Positions 9,528 to 19,774 of a DNA stretch of 58,409 nucleotides are shown piece after piece (position 1 is the stretch's first letter; each line of letters starts with the position of its first letter). Position numbers and translations under genes: made by a program. The stretch is taken from contig JAKSNA010000014.1 in NCBI GenBank assembly GCA_024400295.1, positions 1-58,409 of the forward strand. Reading direction: 5' to 3'. This DNA comes from Bacteroidales bacterium. Lineage in GTDB: Bacteria; Bacteroidota; Bacteroidia; Bacteroidales; F082. The notes beneath the pieces were generated by a model. It saw only the letters and a list, made by a program, of their open reading frames with translations, ran no database searches and was not told the DNA's origin.

Positions 9528-12500
9528 ATGAAAAAAGTTTTATTAACTGCCTTGGCACTGTTGATGGGTACGTTCATGTACGCACAACAGAACAGGGTGA
9601 AGATCCCCGGAGTTACTCCGTCTAAAGACGTGAAGACCGAGGCCGTGCTGAGTGCCGTGAAGGCGCCGGCAAACACAAACAGTGCGAGAACCACGAAAGG
9701 TGATTCCGAGCTTACCTACTGCAATGGAGCTTTTGACGGCTCAATAGGTGTTGGTGGTGGAACTTACATGGAATGGGCTGCTGCTTTCCGCCCGAGCATG
9801 TACACAGCTGATGACAATTTCGTCACCTCTGTTGACTTCTTCGCTTATAGGGCTGCTACCTACACCCTCAAAATCTATGACGGCGACCCTGCCGCTGCCG
9901 TTCCCGCGGACCTTCTCTACACGCATGACTACGAAGTAGCAGAAGTTGAAGCATGGGTCAACCTGCCGATTTACAGCGCCGTCGTGGAAATCGACCACAC
10001 CAAGGCTCTGTGGGTTGCAGTAGGTGCTACCGATCCTGATTATCCTGCCAGCTACAGCAATGAGGTTCTCACAAGCACAGACTGCTGCATGATGTACTTC
10101 CAGGGCGAATGGAATCCTATCACCGCCCTTGGCTCTTTCAACATCCAGCCTTGGATGATTGTTGCCAACACGACAAGCGATGAACCTGCTGTTACATGCG
10201 ATGTCATCTCGACATTCCCTTACTTCAACGATTTTGAGAACTTCCTCAATGAGAAAGACTGCTGGGTCTCCATCGACAACGACGGCGACGGTGAGGATTG
10301 GCTCACAGGAACAGCACAAAGCGGTGCGTTCAACGGTTACAACTATTCTACAGGCCTTGTCTCCAAGTCATATAATTATGACGATGAAGCAGGAGTAGGC
10401 ACTGATCTTGATGCCGACAACTACCTTCTCTCTCCAGAGTTCGAACTTCCTGCCGGCTACTTGGTGATGCTCTCATGGTATGCAATGGCAACAGGTGGCT
10501 CAAACTGGCCTGACTACTACGAAGTGATGATTGCCCCTAACGGCTCAACCGAAATCAGCGACTTCGTGTCAGTTTACAGCGAGGACGGTCCTACAAGCTG
10601 GGCACAGCGCACAGCCGACATCTCAGCATACGCCGGGACAACAGTCCGCGTGGTCTTCCATCATCAGGATAACGCCCAATACTGGATTGTTATAGACAAC
10701 CTCGGCATTGAGACTGCCTTTGACTGCTCAAGTTACGGCTTCCCGTTTGCTGAGAGCTTCGAAAACGGTCTTGACTGCTGGGGCAACTACGATGAAGACG
10801 GCGATGGCTATACATGGCAACTCGCTGCCGGTAATACAGGAAATGGCGCACAGTCTGTTTCATGGAGCAGCGCAACTTCTTCACTCAATCCGGATAACTG
10901 GCTCATCAGCCCTGAAATCACAATTCCGAGTGGTTTAGACGAAGTTACATTGGCTTGGAAAGTTAAAGGTGCTTCGACTTCCTACAAAGAAAACTACGGC
11001 GTCTATGTCTCCACAACAGGCGACCAGCCAGACGACTTCACAACACAGCTCTATCAAGGAACATCACCTGCATCATGGACTCAGTTGACAGCTGACCTCA
11101 ACGCCTACATCGGACAGACCGTCCGCGTGGCATTCCGCCACTACGACAGCTATGACAAGATGAATTTCATCATTGACGATGTTGAAGTATATGAAGTGGA
11201 ACAACCAGAACCTGTTGAATGCGATTCTATCACAACCTTCCCGTATGTCAACGACTTCGAGAACTTCCTCGATGAGAAAGACTGCTGGATCGACATCGAC
11301 AACGACGGCGACGGTTATGGCTGGTTCACCGATACTGAAGCCTACGGCACCGGGGGATGGGGTGTTGATGGTTCAAACTGCCTCATCTCACAGTCATACG
11401 AAAACTACGTTGGTGCGAGAAATGCCGACAACTACCTCCTTTCACCTGAGGTTGTTTTCCCAGCCAATAGCACTGTAACACTTTCATGGTTTGAACTGTC
11501 ACAGGATTCAAGCTATCCAGACTGGTATGAAGTGATGATTGCTCCTAACGGTTCAACCGAAATCAGCGACTTCGTGTCAATCTACAGCGGTGAAGCTGCC
11601 TCTCCTTGGACGGAACGCACAGCCGACCTCTCTGCATACGCCGGAACAACAGTCCGCGTGGTATTCCACCACCAGAGCAGTGACTGCTATATGCTCGGAA
11701 TCGACAATATGAGCATCACCGTCGAAGGTGGCGACCCGGAACCTACAGACCTTGCAGTCACTCCTACAGACCTCGGCGTTCGCCCGAACGGCGCATGGAT
11801 GGAGCCTGTGACAGTTGAAGTCGGAGGCGGTGTCTATAACGTCACAGCGATGGAAATGGAAAACGACTACTTCACATTCGACGGCACGGCAGTTCCTTTC
11901 ACCACACCTGCAAGCTTCGCAGTCACAACAGGCGACGCAGCAGCGACAGGTCTCGTTGAAGGCACACTCTCATTCATGTACAATGACAGCAGGACTGTGA
12001 AACAGTTCACCATGACAGCAACAGCCTACGACCCGGTCGAGGGCGATGTCGTGGAGACAGCCACAGTCGTTGCAAATCCTGTCGGTTACACCGACACGCC
12101 AACAGGTGTTTATCACAACTACAACCTCCCGGGTGAGGCTTCAGACGGTGCAGACGCTGTCTATAAACTCACATTCGCAAGCGACGTGATGCTCGACGCA
12201 AACGTCGGCGCAGCAGCAAACGGCAAGGTCGCCCTCTATGCAGAGGACTTCAACGGCGAGGCCGGCCCGATGGCACACAACACATTCTCAATGAATAAGC
12301 CGATCCAAGGCGACACCTTCACTGAAGACTTCGAGAACGGCCTCAACGGCTGGACATCACTCGACGCTGACGGCGACGGCTACGGCTGGAAACTGGCATC
12401 AACAATGTTGTCAAGTGGCTACGGCCATAACGGTTCGGCAGACTTCGTGCTCTCACAGTCATACGACAACACACACGGTGTCTTGTACCCGAACAACTAC

Positions 12501-15500
12501 CTTGTTTCACCGCAGAAGTATGCGATTTGTGGAACATCAGTGTTCTCAATCTGGGCGTGCGGCCAGGATGCAAGCTATTGTGCAGAACATTTCAGCATCG
12601 AGGTCTCTGAAGCCGGTGCAAGCGCGGCAGACTTCGTGACAGTGGCTGAATGGACTATCGGACAGAGGACAGCCAAGGGCAACGACAAGGTGCGCGGCGG
12701 TTCACGTGCCCAGTCAACATGGAAGCAATACACAGCTGACCTCAGCGCATACGCAGGCAAGGAAGTGTGGATTGCAGTCCGCCACTTCAACTGCTCGGAC
12801 GAGTATTTCCTCGATGTTGACGACGTTGAACTCTCAACAGGTTCGAAGGGAGAAATCGCACGCGGCGGCTCATCAATATTCTCATGCGACTTCGAAGACT
12901 TCCTCGACGACCACACAGGCTGGGTCTCCATCGATGCCGACGGCGACAACAACGACTGGCTCACCGGAACGTCAGAGGGCTGGTCCAGCAATCTTGGTGT
13001 CGAGTCGTCACACTGCATTTTGTCACGGTCATACAAGAGTGGCACTGGTGCACTCCATGCGGACAACTATATCCTTACTCCGGAGTTCGAGCTTCCTGCA
13101 GGTGCAACCATCACCCTCTCATGGATGGCCGCTTCTCAGGATCCTCAATGGCCTGACACATACGAAGTGCTTGTTGCTCCTAACGGTTCGACCGAAATCA
13201 GCGACTTCGTGTTACTCTTCACCGACACTCCAGACAACTCAAACGCGTATGCGTTCTTGGAGCGTTCCCTTGACCTCTCCGACTATGCCGGCACAACCGT
13301 CCGCGTGGTCTTCCGTCACCACGACTGTGATCAGTTCTACATCAAGATTGACAATCTGAGTATTACAGCCGAAGGCGGCGACCCAGAACCGGGTGCAGGC
13401 ATGTTCGTCCCGGCAGGTACATACTACCTCGTGGCACAGGCCACAGAGTCGTTCACGACACACATCAACGCCACGGCTGCTCCGGCTCCTGAACAGGCGG
13501 TCATCATCAACCCGACAGACGGCATGACAAATGTCGAAGTTCCTGTCGCGGCAAGCTGGACGCTCGGCAACTACACCAAGGAGATGCAGGTCCTCGTAGG
13601 CTCACAGTATCCTCCGCAGGATGTCCTCATCGACTGGACAAGCAATCTTACAAACTCGGTGACAATCAACGACCTTCTCCCGAACACCACATACTTCATG
13701 CAGGTGAACGAGCGCAACGACAGCGGCGTGACAATGGGTGAGATCATCGGCTTCACCACAGTCCTCAACGCACCGGCAGTGTTGGAAGTCGCGACATCAT
13801 ACCTCTATCCGGGTGACGCAGCAATGCTTTCGTGGGAGATGAACCGTTCATTCCGCGGCTACAACGTCTATGTTGACGAAATGAAGGTCAACGAAGCACT
13901 CATCACCGAAAGCGAATATGCAGTTGAAGGCCTCGAATACGGCCCGCACACACTCAACGTGACAGCGGTCTATGACGAAGGCGAATCAGCATACAGCAAC
14001 GACATCGAGGTTGAGATGACAGGCTTCGGCCACGTCGCCGGCGCAGTGTATGAGCAGGACAGCATCACACCTATCGCGGGTGCGGAAGTCAAGTTCATCG
14101 GCACAGACGCATTCGGCTTCGAGCAGACATTCACATTCACGTCAGCCAACGACGGCACATTCACAGGCGATGTCTATGAAGGCAGTTACATTCCTGTCGT
14201 ATTGATGGACGGCTATCAGGAGACAGCACTTGATGAAGTCAATGTCGCTTACGAGTCCACAGTCGATGGCCTGACATTCATCGTCAGAGAATTCTTCAAG
14301 GCACCTGGTTCAGTTGTGGCAGAGGAACTCGAGAACAACACAGTGAACGTTTACTGGGATTGGAACCCTGCAACACTCATCGAAGACTTCGAGCACGACG
14401 GCGAGATGCCGGAAGGCTGGAACCAGGTCGGTTCATACGGCTGGGAGATCACGAACAACGCTCCTTACGAAGGCACATACTGCATCAAGAGCAGCAACAC
14501 CAACGTTTCAAGCTCAACAGGCGCCATCGAGATGACAGTTGATGTCCCTTACGAGGCTAAGATGTCGTTCTATGTGAAGCCATCATGCGAGAGCAACTAC
14601 GACAAGTTCTTCTTCTACATCGACGGCGTTGAGAAGTTCAACACATCAGGCGCCGGCAGCTGGACGAAGAAGGAATACACAGTCGAGGCAGGCACACACA
14701 CATACAAGTGGGCTTACACCAAGGACAGCTCGGTGAACAGCAACGACGACTGCATCTATGTTGACTATGTGACATTGTACGAAAAGACAGTACCAACTCC
14801 ACCGGTTGTCGGCGGTACGACATACGACTTTGAAGACGGCTTCCAGGGCTGGACATCACTCGACGCTGACGGCGACGGCTACGGCTGGAGACAGGCTTCA
14901 ACATTCTTGTCAGGTGTGGCCGGTCACGAAGGCTCGGCAGACTTCGTATTATCACAGTCATACGACAACACATACGGTGTCCTCTATCCTGACAACTACT
15001 TGGTCAGTCCGAGCAAGCTCGCTTGCCAGGCAGGTGCACAGGTGAAACTCTGGGCATGTGGCCAGGATGCCAGCTACGCAGCCGAACACTTCAGCGTTGA
15101 AGTCTCAACAGGCGGCGCGACAGCAGCAGAATTCACTACAGTCGCTGAATGGACAATCGGTTCAAAGGGCGGCAGAGCATTCAAGTCGGCCGACAACAAG
15201 GCGGCAGTCCGCGGCACACGCGACCAGAGCGAATGGATTGAATACACAGCCAACCTCAGCGCATACGCAGGCCAGGAAGTGTGGGTCGCAATCCGTCACT
15301 TCAACGTTTCAGACATGTTCTACCTCGATGTTGACGACGTGACACTCGCAACAGGCGGCGCCAAGATGGAGACAGCCGACAACCGCTCATTCCAGAGCTA
15401 CAACGTCTATCGTAAGAACGTCCTCACAGACGAGATGATGCCAATCTACTCGACAACTGACACGACATACATTGACGCACAGTGGTCATCATTGCCGGCC

Positions 15501-18500
15501 GGTGTCTATCAGTGGGGTGTTTCAGCAACATACGAAGGCAACAGAGCACAGGCCAACGCGAGCGGCGTCTCACGTCCTGCGGTTCCTGTAACAGATGCAA
15601 GCATCGATGTCACAGGCCGTCGTCCTGGTCAGTCTCCGGCATACAACGGCACCATGAGCAACGTGTTCCGTGGCTCGACAGCTTATGTTGACAACACGTA
15701 TGGCTATGCCATTCCGAGCGGTCTCTGCGTGATGGATATCGACAACCCGCTTGGCGCAACATTGTTGAACGCAAATACATCACTCTATGCTGGTGAAATC
15801 GTTGACGGTGTCATCTACGGTTACGATTCATCAGGCAATTTCGTCACCATCGACCCTGCAACAGGTGCGATACTTACAAGCGTTTACGTTGGTGAAGGCA
15901 TCCGCGAATTGGCTTATGACTACACCACTAACACCATGTACGGTTCTTCAACATCTGGAAACACATTGTACACCATCGACCTCGCCACAGGCGCGTACAC
16001 TGCAGTCGGCACCATGAGCAACGTATCAGCTGTTGCAGGTCTTGTTTGCGACCTCAACGGCCAGCTCTATGCTATGGCATTCACCACAGGTGACCTCTAC
16101 ATGGTTGACAAGACCAATGCTTCAATGACTTATGTCGGCAACACGGGCCGTACACCTGCTTACGTGCAGTCAGCAGCCATCGATTATGAAACAGGCGTTT
16201 GCTATTGGGCATATTCAGATGCATCTAACGATGACCTCTACACCGTTAACCTTGCCACAGCTCAGGCAAGCTTCGTCTGCAGCTTCGTTGAATCATGCGG
16301 TCTCTGCTTCCCACACGCAGGCGCTCCGGTTCCTCCTGCACCTGTTGGCGACGGCGAGTCAGAGATCACATGGTCTAATACACTCGAAAAAGGCATGGTG
16401 GTTGCAGTTGACGTAACAGTCGTTTGCAACAACGGCCAGAGCGCAGAAGGCGCAACAGTGAAGTTCACCAACATGGTTGAAGACCTCATCATCGAAGGCA
16501 CAGCAGATGCAGCAGGCATCGTGTCATTCCCAGAGTTCCGCAGCGGTTACTACACAATGGAAATCGCAAAGGCTGGCTATGCAACAGTGACAACAGAAGA
16601 TGTCGAAATCTTCGAAGACAAGTCATACAACATCACATTGAACGAGATGATCGCTCCGGCAGAGGGTCTCTTCGCTTCAGCGACAGGCTGGGTGATGTGG
16701 GACAACATCGGCGGCGACATCCCGACACCAGGCGAAGGTGACGAGTTCTTCTTTGACTTTGAAACCGGTTTCCAAGGCTGGACAAGCATCGACGCTGATG
16801 GTGACGGCTTCGACTGGAGGCAGGCATCAACAGTATTGTCGAGTGTTCCAGGCCATGACGGTTCGGCAGACTTCGTGTTCTCACAGTCATACGACAACAA
16901 CTTCGGTGTCCTCTATCCAGACAACTACATCGTGTCACCTCAGAAATACAGAATATGTGGCACATCAGAGTTCTCAATCTGGGCATGCGGTCAGGATGCA
17001 AGCTACGCAGCCGAACACTTCGGTGTCGCCATCTCAGAAGGCAGCAACACAAACGAAGCTGACTTCGTCACAATCGCCCAATGGACTATCGGACAAAAAA
17101 CAGCCAAAGGCAACGACAAAGTGCGCGGCGGTTCACGTGCCCAGTCGGCATGGATAGAATACACAGCCGACCTCAGCGCATACGCAGGCAAGGAAGTGTG
17201 GATTGCAGTCCGTCACTTCGACTGCTATGACAATTACTTCCTCGATGCAGACGACTTCTCGCTGTCCACAACAGGTTCAAAAGACCGTTCAGCTTTGTAC
17301 AGCATCGTCATGCTCGACGGCGTCATCGCAGGTCAGGCAACAGGCAACTGGTTCCAGCTCGACACAGACAACCTCGTTGAAGGTCAGGAATATGAAGTCT
17401 CAGTCGCTTCAGTCTATGCAACAGGCATGAGCGAATGGAAGACAACGACATTCACATACTATTCATGCGACAACTTCAAGCCGGGTGTGAAGAACTTTGC
17501 CGGTGAAGCTGAAGGCAACGACGTGACACTCACATGGACACTTCCTGGCGGTGGTGGCTCAGGCGACGAGTTCGCATTCTCATTCGACAGCGACCTCGAA
17601 GGCTGGACAAACATCGACGCTGACGGCGACGGTCACATGTGGTACCACAGCAACGAAGCTGCCAACCACAGCACATTGGCAGTCACATCACACAGCGGCG
17701 CAGGCCACGTGATGGGCGAGTCATACTGCAACGCAACATGGGCAGCTCTCACACCTAACGACTTCTTCGTGACACCACAGCAGTACAACATCGGCGCAAG
17801 CTCAATGCTCAGCTTCTGGGCATGCGCACAGGATGAGAACTACGCAGCCGAGCACTTCGGTGTCGCCATCTCAACAAGCGGCAACACAAGCGCTTCAGAC
17901 TTCACGACAATCGCCGAGTGGACACTGACAGCCAAGACAGGCTTCAAGGGCCCACGCGCAACCGACGGTTCACGTGAAGGTGCATGGTACGAATACACAT
18001 GCGACCTCAGCGAATACGCAGGTCAGGCAGCATGGATCGCAATCCGCCACTTCAACTGCTCAGACCAGTTCATCATGTGCCTTGACGACATCTCAATGGT
18101 CAACGCAGACGGCAAGGCTAACCGCGATGACGAATACCTCCAGTACTGCACAGAGACATTCGCAGGCGGCGTCGGCACAGGCGGCGGCGAAGTGTGGTGG
18201 GGCATCAAGTACCCGGCAGCTGACCTCGCAGCTTACGCAGGACAGAGCCTGACACAACTCGGCATCTTCACAGATGTTGACGGCGACTACGGCTGGACAT
18301 ACAGCGGTGACTACACAGCTGAAGTCTATGTCGGCAGCACACCAACAGCAAGCACACTCGTCTCAGCGGCAACAGAATACCTCCCTGGCGACCTTGCATG
18401 GCACGACATCACATTGACAACACCTGTCACCATCGATGCGACACAGGATCTGTGGCTCTGCTTCCACACTCCAGACATCGCTTACCCGATGAGCGGTTGC

Positions 18501-19346
18501 GACTATGTCGGCGAACCTAACAGCGACTTCCTGTCACTCGACGGCTCGACATGGGAGCATGCAGGTGACTACGGCCTCGCATACACATGGATGATCCGCG
18601 GTCTCGTCAGCGGCGATGCACCAATCGAAGGCGACTTCCTCGGCGCAATGATCTTCCGCGACGGCGAACTCATCACACCAGAACCGGTCAAGGTTCAGCA
18701 GATGGTTGATGAAAATGTCGCAGAAGGCGAACATGAATACATGGCAAGACTCGCATTCGGCAACCCAGAATTTGGTGTCCTCGACACAACATGGTACGCA
18801 ATGTCATGCCCAGTCTTCGCAACAGTCAATGTTGAGAACGATTGCACACCGGTCAACAACCTCGCAGCAGACTACGAGTTTGATGCCGAAGGCAATTGCA
18901 CAGTCGAACTCACATGGGCCTGCGCCGACGCATCAGCCGAAAGCTTCAAGGTCTATCGTGACGGCGTGTTCATCGGTGAGACAGCAGATATGGTGTACAC
19001 CGACGACCGCACCAACAACCCTGGTTCATACACCTACGGCGTGGTTGCAGTCTATGCATACTGCGAATCAGAAATGGTTACAGTTGACATCACAATCACA
19101 GACGTTGAAGAAAACGACGTCGTCGAAGGCATCTATCCTAACCCGACAACAGGCAACCTCTACATCAAGGCAGCAGCAATGCAGCAGATCAGAGTTGCCA
19201 ACGCATTGGGTCAGGTCATGATGAACGAGACAGTCAGCGGTGACCAGACAATGATTGACATGAGCGCATTTGAGGCTGGTATCTATATGGTCAGCGTCAC
19301 AACTGAAAACGGCACAACCGTGAAACGCATCAGCGTTGTCAAATAA
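9528..19346 (+). CDS. Giant T9SS-secreted modular adhesin-like protein (3272 aa)
   Basis: This second giant surface protein starts with a signal peptide (MKKVLLTALALLMGTFMYAQ) and ends in a type A T9SS sorting tail (IYPNPTTGNLYIKA to KRISVVK). I count nine choice-of-anchor J / cleaved adhesin-like modules, at about residues 228-400, 403-555, 569-735, 931-1105, 1118-1281, 1619-1755, 1765-1940, 2405-2585 and 2678-2860. Most open with FE(N/D/T)...GW.....D.DGDG..W and close with a VxDDVE strand. Residues 740-925 repeat the BACON-like block of the upstream protein. A carboxypeptidase-regulatory-like domain lies near 1505-1585. Residues 2040-2260 resemble a beta-propeller with YDYTTNTMYG-like blades. 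It is a paralogue of the upstream gene, 105 bp away, and probably arose by module shuffling. Surface adhesion or glycan/host-protein binding is inferred; no enzyme active site is visible. Confidence 0.88.
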   Translation: MKKVLLTALALLMGTFMYAQQNRVKIPGVTPSKDVKTEAVLSAVKAPANTNSARTTKGDSELTYCNGAFDGSIGVGGGTYMEWAAAFRPSMYTADDNFVTSVDFFAYRAATYTLKIYDGDPAAAVPADLLYTHDYEVAEVEAWVNLPIYSAVVEIDHTKALWVAVGATDPDYPASYSNEVLTSTDCCMMYFQGEWNPITALGSFNIQPWMIVANTTSDEPAVTCDVISTFPYFNDFENFLNEKDCWVSIDNDGDGEDWLTGTAQSGAFNGYNYSTGLVSKSYNYDDEAGVGTDLDADNYLLSPEFELPAGYLVMLSWYAMATGGSNWPDYYEVMIAPNGSTEISDFVSVYSEDGPTSWAQRTADISAYAGTTVRVVFHHQDNAQYWIVIDNLGIETAFDCSSYGFPFAESFENGLDCWGNYDEDGDGYTWQLAAGNTGNGAQSVSWSSATSSLNPDNWLISPEITIPSGLDEVTLAWKVKGASTSYKENYGVYVSTTGDQPDDFTTQLYQGTSPASWTQLTADLNAYIGQTVRVAFRHYDSYDKMNFIIDDVEVYEVEQPEPVECDSITTFPYVNDFENFLDEKDCWIDIDNDGDGYGWFTDTEAYGTGGWGVDGSNCLISQSYENYVGARNADNYLLSPEVVFPANSTVTLSWFELSQDSSYPDWYEVMIAPNGSTEISDFVSIYSGEAASPWTERTADLSAYAGTTVRVVFHHQSSDCYMLGIDNMSITVEGGDPEPTDLAVTPTDLGVRPNGAWMEPVTVEVGGGVYNVTAMEMENDYFTFDGTAVPFTTPASFAVTTGDAAATGLVEGTLSFMYNDSRTVKQFTMTATAYDPVEGDVVETATVVANPVGYTDTPTGVYHNYNLPGEASDGADAVYKLTFASDVMLDANVGAAANGKVALYAEDFNGEAGPMAHNTFSMNKPIQGDTFTEDFENGLNGWTSLDADGDGYGWKLASTMLSSGYGHNGSADFVLSQSYDNTHGVLYPNNYLVSPQKYAICGTSVFSIWACGQDASYCAEHFSIEVSEAGASAADFVTVAEWTIGQRTAKGNDKVRGGSRAQSTWKQYTADLSAYAGKEVWIAVRHFNCSDEYFLDVDDVELSTGSKGEIARGGSSIFSCDFEDFLDDHTGWVSIDADGDNNDWLTGTSEGWSSNLGVESSHCILSRSYKSGTGALHADNYILTPEFELPAGATITLSWMAASQDPQWPDTYEVLVAPNGSTEISDFVLLFTDTPDNSNAYAFLERSLDLSDYAGTTVRVVFRHHDCDQFYIKIDNLSITAEGGDPEPGAGMFVPAGTYYLVAQATESFTTHINATAAPAPEQAVIINPTDGMTNVEVPVAASWTLGNYTKEMQVLVGSQYPPQDVLIDWTSNLTNSVTINDLLPNTTYFMQVNERNDSGVTMGEIIGFTTVLNAPAVLEVATSYLYPGDAAMLSWEMNRSFRGYNVYVDEMKVNEALITESEYAVEGLEYGPHTLNVTAVYDEGESAYSNDIEVEMTGFGHVAGAVYEQDSITPIAGAEVKFIGTDAFGFEQTFTFTSANDGTFTGDVYEGSYIPVVLMDGYQETALDEVNVAYESTVDGLTFIVREFFKAPGSVVAEELENNTVNVYWDWNPATLIEDFEHDGEMPEGWNQVGSYGWEITNNAPYEGTYCIKSSNTNVSSSTGAIEMTVDVPYEAKMSFYVKPSCESNYDKFFFYIDGVEKFNTSGAGSWTKKEYTVEAGTHTYKWAYTKDSSVNSNDDCIYVDYVTLYEKTVPTPPVVGGTTYDFEDGFQGWTSLDADGDGYGWRQASTFLSGVAGHEGSADFVLSQSYDNTYGVLYPDNYLVSPSKLACQAGAQVKLWACGQDASYAAEHFSVEVSTGGATAAEFTTVAEWTIGSKGGRAFKSADNKAAVRGTRDQSEWIEYTANLSAYAGQEVWVAIRHFNVSDMFYLDVDDVTLATGGAKMETADNRSFQSYNVYRKNVLTDEMMPIYSTTDTTYIDAQWSSLPAGVYQWGVSATYEGNRAQANASGVSRPAVPVTDASIDVTGRRPGQSPAYNGTMSNVFRGSTAYVDNTYGYAIPSGLCVMDIDNPLGATLLNANTSLYAGEIVDGVIYGYDSSGNFVTIDPATGAILTSVYVGEGIRELAYDYTTNTMYGSSTSGNTLYTIDLATGAYTAVGTMSNVSAVAGLVCDLNGQLYAMAFTTGDLYMVDKTNASMTYVGNTGRTPAYVQSAAIDYETGVCYWAYSDASNDDLYTVNLATAQASFVCSFVESCGLCFPHAGAPVPPAPVGDGESEITWSNTLEKGMVVAVDVTVVCNNGQSAEGATVKFTNMVEDLIIEGTADAAGIVSFPEFRSGYYTMEIAKAGYATVTTEDVEIFEDKSYNITLNEMIAPAEGLFASATGWVMWDNIGGDIPTPGEGDEFFFDFETGFQGWTSIDADGDGFDWRQASTVLSSVPGHDGSADFVFSQSYDNNFGVLYPDNYIVSPQKYRICGTSEFSIWACGQDASYAAEHFGVAISEGSNTNEADFVTIAQWTIGQKTAKGNDKVRGGSRAQSAWIEYTADLSAYAGKEVWIAVRHFDCYDNYFLDADDFSLSTTGSKDRSALYSIVMLDGVIAGQATGNWFQLDTDNLVEGQEYEVSVASVYATGMSEWKTTTFTYYSCDNFKPGVKNFAGEAEGNDVTLTWTLPGGGGSGDEFAFSFDSDLEGWTNIDADGDGHMWYHSNEAANHSTLAVTSHSGAGHVMGESYCNATWAALTPNDFFVTPQQYNIGASSMLSFWACAQDENYAAEHFGVAISTSGNTSASDFTTIAEWTLTAKTGFKGPRATDGSREGAWYEYTCDLSEYAGQAAWIAIRHFNCSDQFIMCLDDISMVNADGKANRDDEYLQYCTETFAGGVGTGGGEVWWGIKYPAADLAAYAGQSLTQLGIFTDVDGDYGWTYSGDYTAEVYVGSTPTASTLVSAATEYLPGDLAWHDITLTTPVTIDATQDLWLCFHTPDIAYPMSGCDYVGEPNSDFLSLDGSTWEHAGDYGLAYTWMIRGLVSGDAPIEGDFLGAMIFRDGELITPEPVKVQQMVDENVAEGEHEYMARLAFGNPEFGVLDTTWYAMSCPVFATVNVENDCTPVNNLAADYEFDAEGNCTVELTWACADASAESFKVYRDGVFIGETADMVYTDDRTNNPGSYTYGVVAVYAYCESEMVTVDITITDVEENDVVEGIYPNPTTGNLYIKAAAMQQIRVANALGQVMMNETVSGDQTMIDMSAFEAGIYMVSVTTENGTTVKRISVVK

Positions 19347-19368
19347 ATAACGATTAGCGTTATATGAG

Positions 19369-19399
19369 AAAAGCGTCCTCGGAAGGGGACGCTTTTTTT
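19369..19399 (+). terminator. Strong intrinsic terminator
   Basis: AAAAGCGTCC (19369-19378) pairs perfectly with GGACGCTTTT (19387-19396) around an 8-base loop and runs into T residues. It lies 22 bases after the 3272-aa gene and should stop its transcription before the repeat-rich spacer. Confidence 0.9.
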
Positions 19400-19400
19400 A

Positions 19401-19510
19401 GTTTTTAGTTTTTAGTCGTTAGTTTTTAGTAAATGGGGAAACAATAAAACTTGTGCAACTTGTGTTAAAAAAAACTTGTGCAGCTTGTGTTAAAAAAAAC
19501 TTGTGGTTTG
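19401..19510 (+). repeat. Intergenic repeat, copy 1 (inverted copy at 22552-22650)
   Basis: Tandem TTTTTAGT-type units (19401-19430) are followed by GGAAACAATAAAACTTGTG and then by short tandem copies of TTAAAAAAAACTTGTG. The same order occurs in inverse orientation just upstream of dnaG. The shared core of about 28 bp (19430-19455 here) has one mismatch. The two copies bracket the DUF3990 cassette and dnaG. Confidence 0.75.
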
Positions 19511-19526
19511 TTTTGGAAATGTTGCG

Positions 19527-19534
19527 TATCTTTG
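19527..19534 (+). promoter_or_regulatory. -7 promoter element of the DUF3791/DUF3990 cassette
   Basis: TATCTTTG matches TAnnTTTG and is followed by CAAAAA. It lies 15 bases before the predicted first start, implying an almost leaderless message. TTTG motifs lie 12-16 bases upstream of it, closer than the usual -33 spacing. Confidence 0.6.
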
Positions 19535-19549
19535 CAAAAAATTCAAAGA

Positions 19550-19774
19550 ATGAGTAAGACTATGATAGACAAGATTAACTATATGATAATGTTAATCACT
19601 AAATTTGCCGTTGCGAATGATATGAGCGTCCAGCAGGCTTACATATATCTGCAGGATTATAAGGGTATGGATTTTGTTGATGAATTTTATGATGTAGAAC
19701 ACACCTTGCCTTTAGATGAGGTGGTTGATGATTTGAAAATTTATTGCAAACGCATGGGAGGGAATATCGCATGA
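19550..19774 (+). CDS. DUF3791-like small protein, first gene of the DUF3990 cassette
   Basis: I place the start at the ATG of MSKTMIDKINYMIMLI, because the longer upstream frame runs through repeat sequence and the promoter. The resulting 74-residue protein is mostly helical: a hydrophobic first helix, the motif MSVQQAYIYLQDYKGMDFV, then an acidic segment and LDEVVDDLKIYCKR at the end. This layout matches the DUF3791 family, whose members commonly sit beside DUF3990 genes. The stop overlaps the start of the next gene (ATGA), so the two are translationally coupled. I infer that it is the partner or antitoxin-like component of the DUF3990 protein. No catalytic residues are apparent. Confidence 0.7.
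   Translation: MSKTMIDKINYMIMLITKFAVANDMSVQQAYIYLQDYKGMDFVDEFYDVEHTLPLDEVVDDLKIYCKRMGGNIA

Noticed and set aside
19478..19549. Upstream extension of the first cassette gene
   Set aside because: It runs through repeat and promoter sequence; the ATG at 19550 fits the family start and the promoter position.
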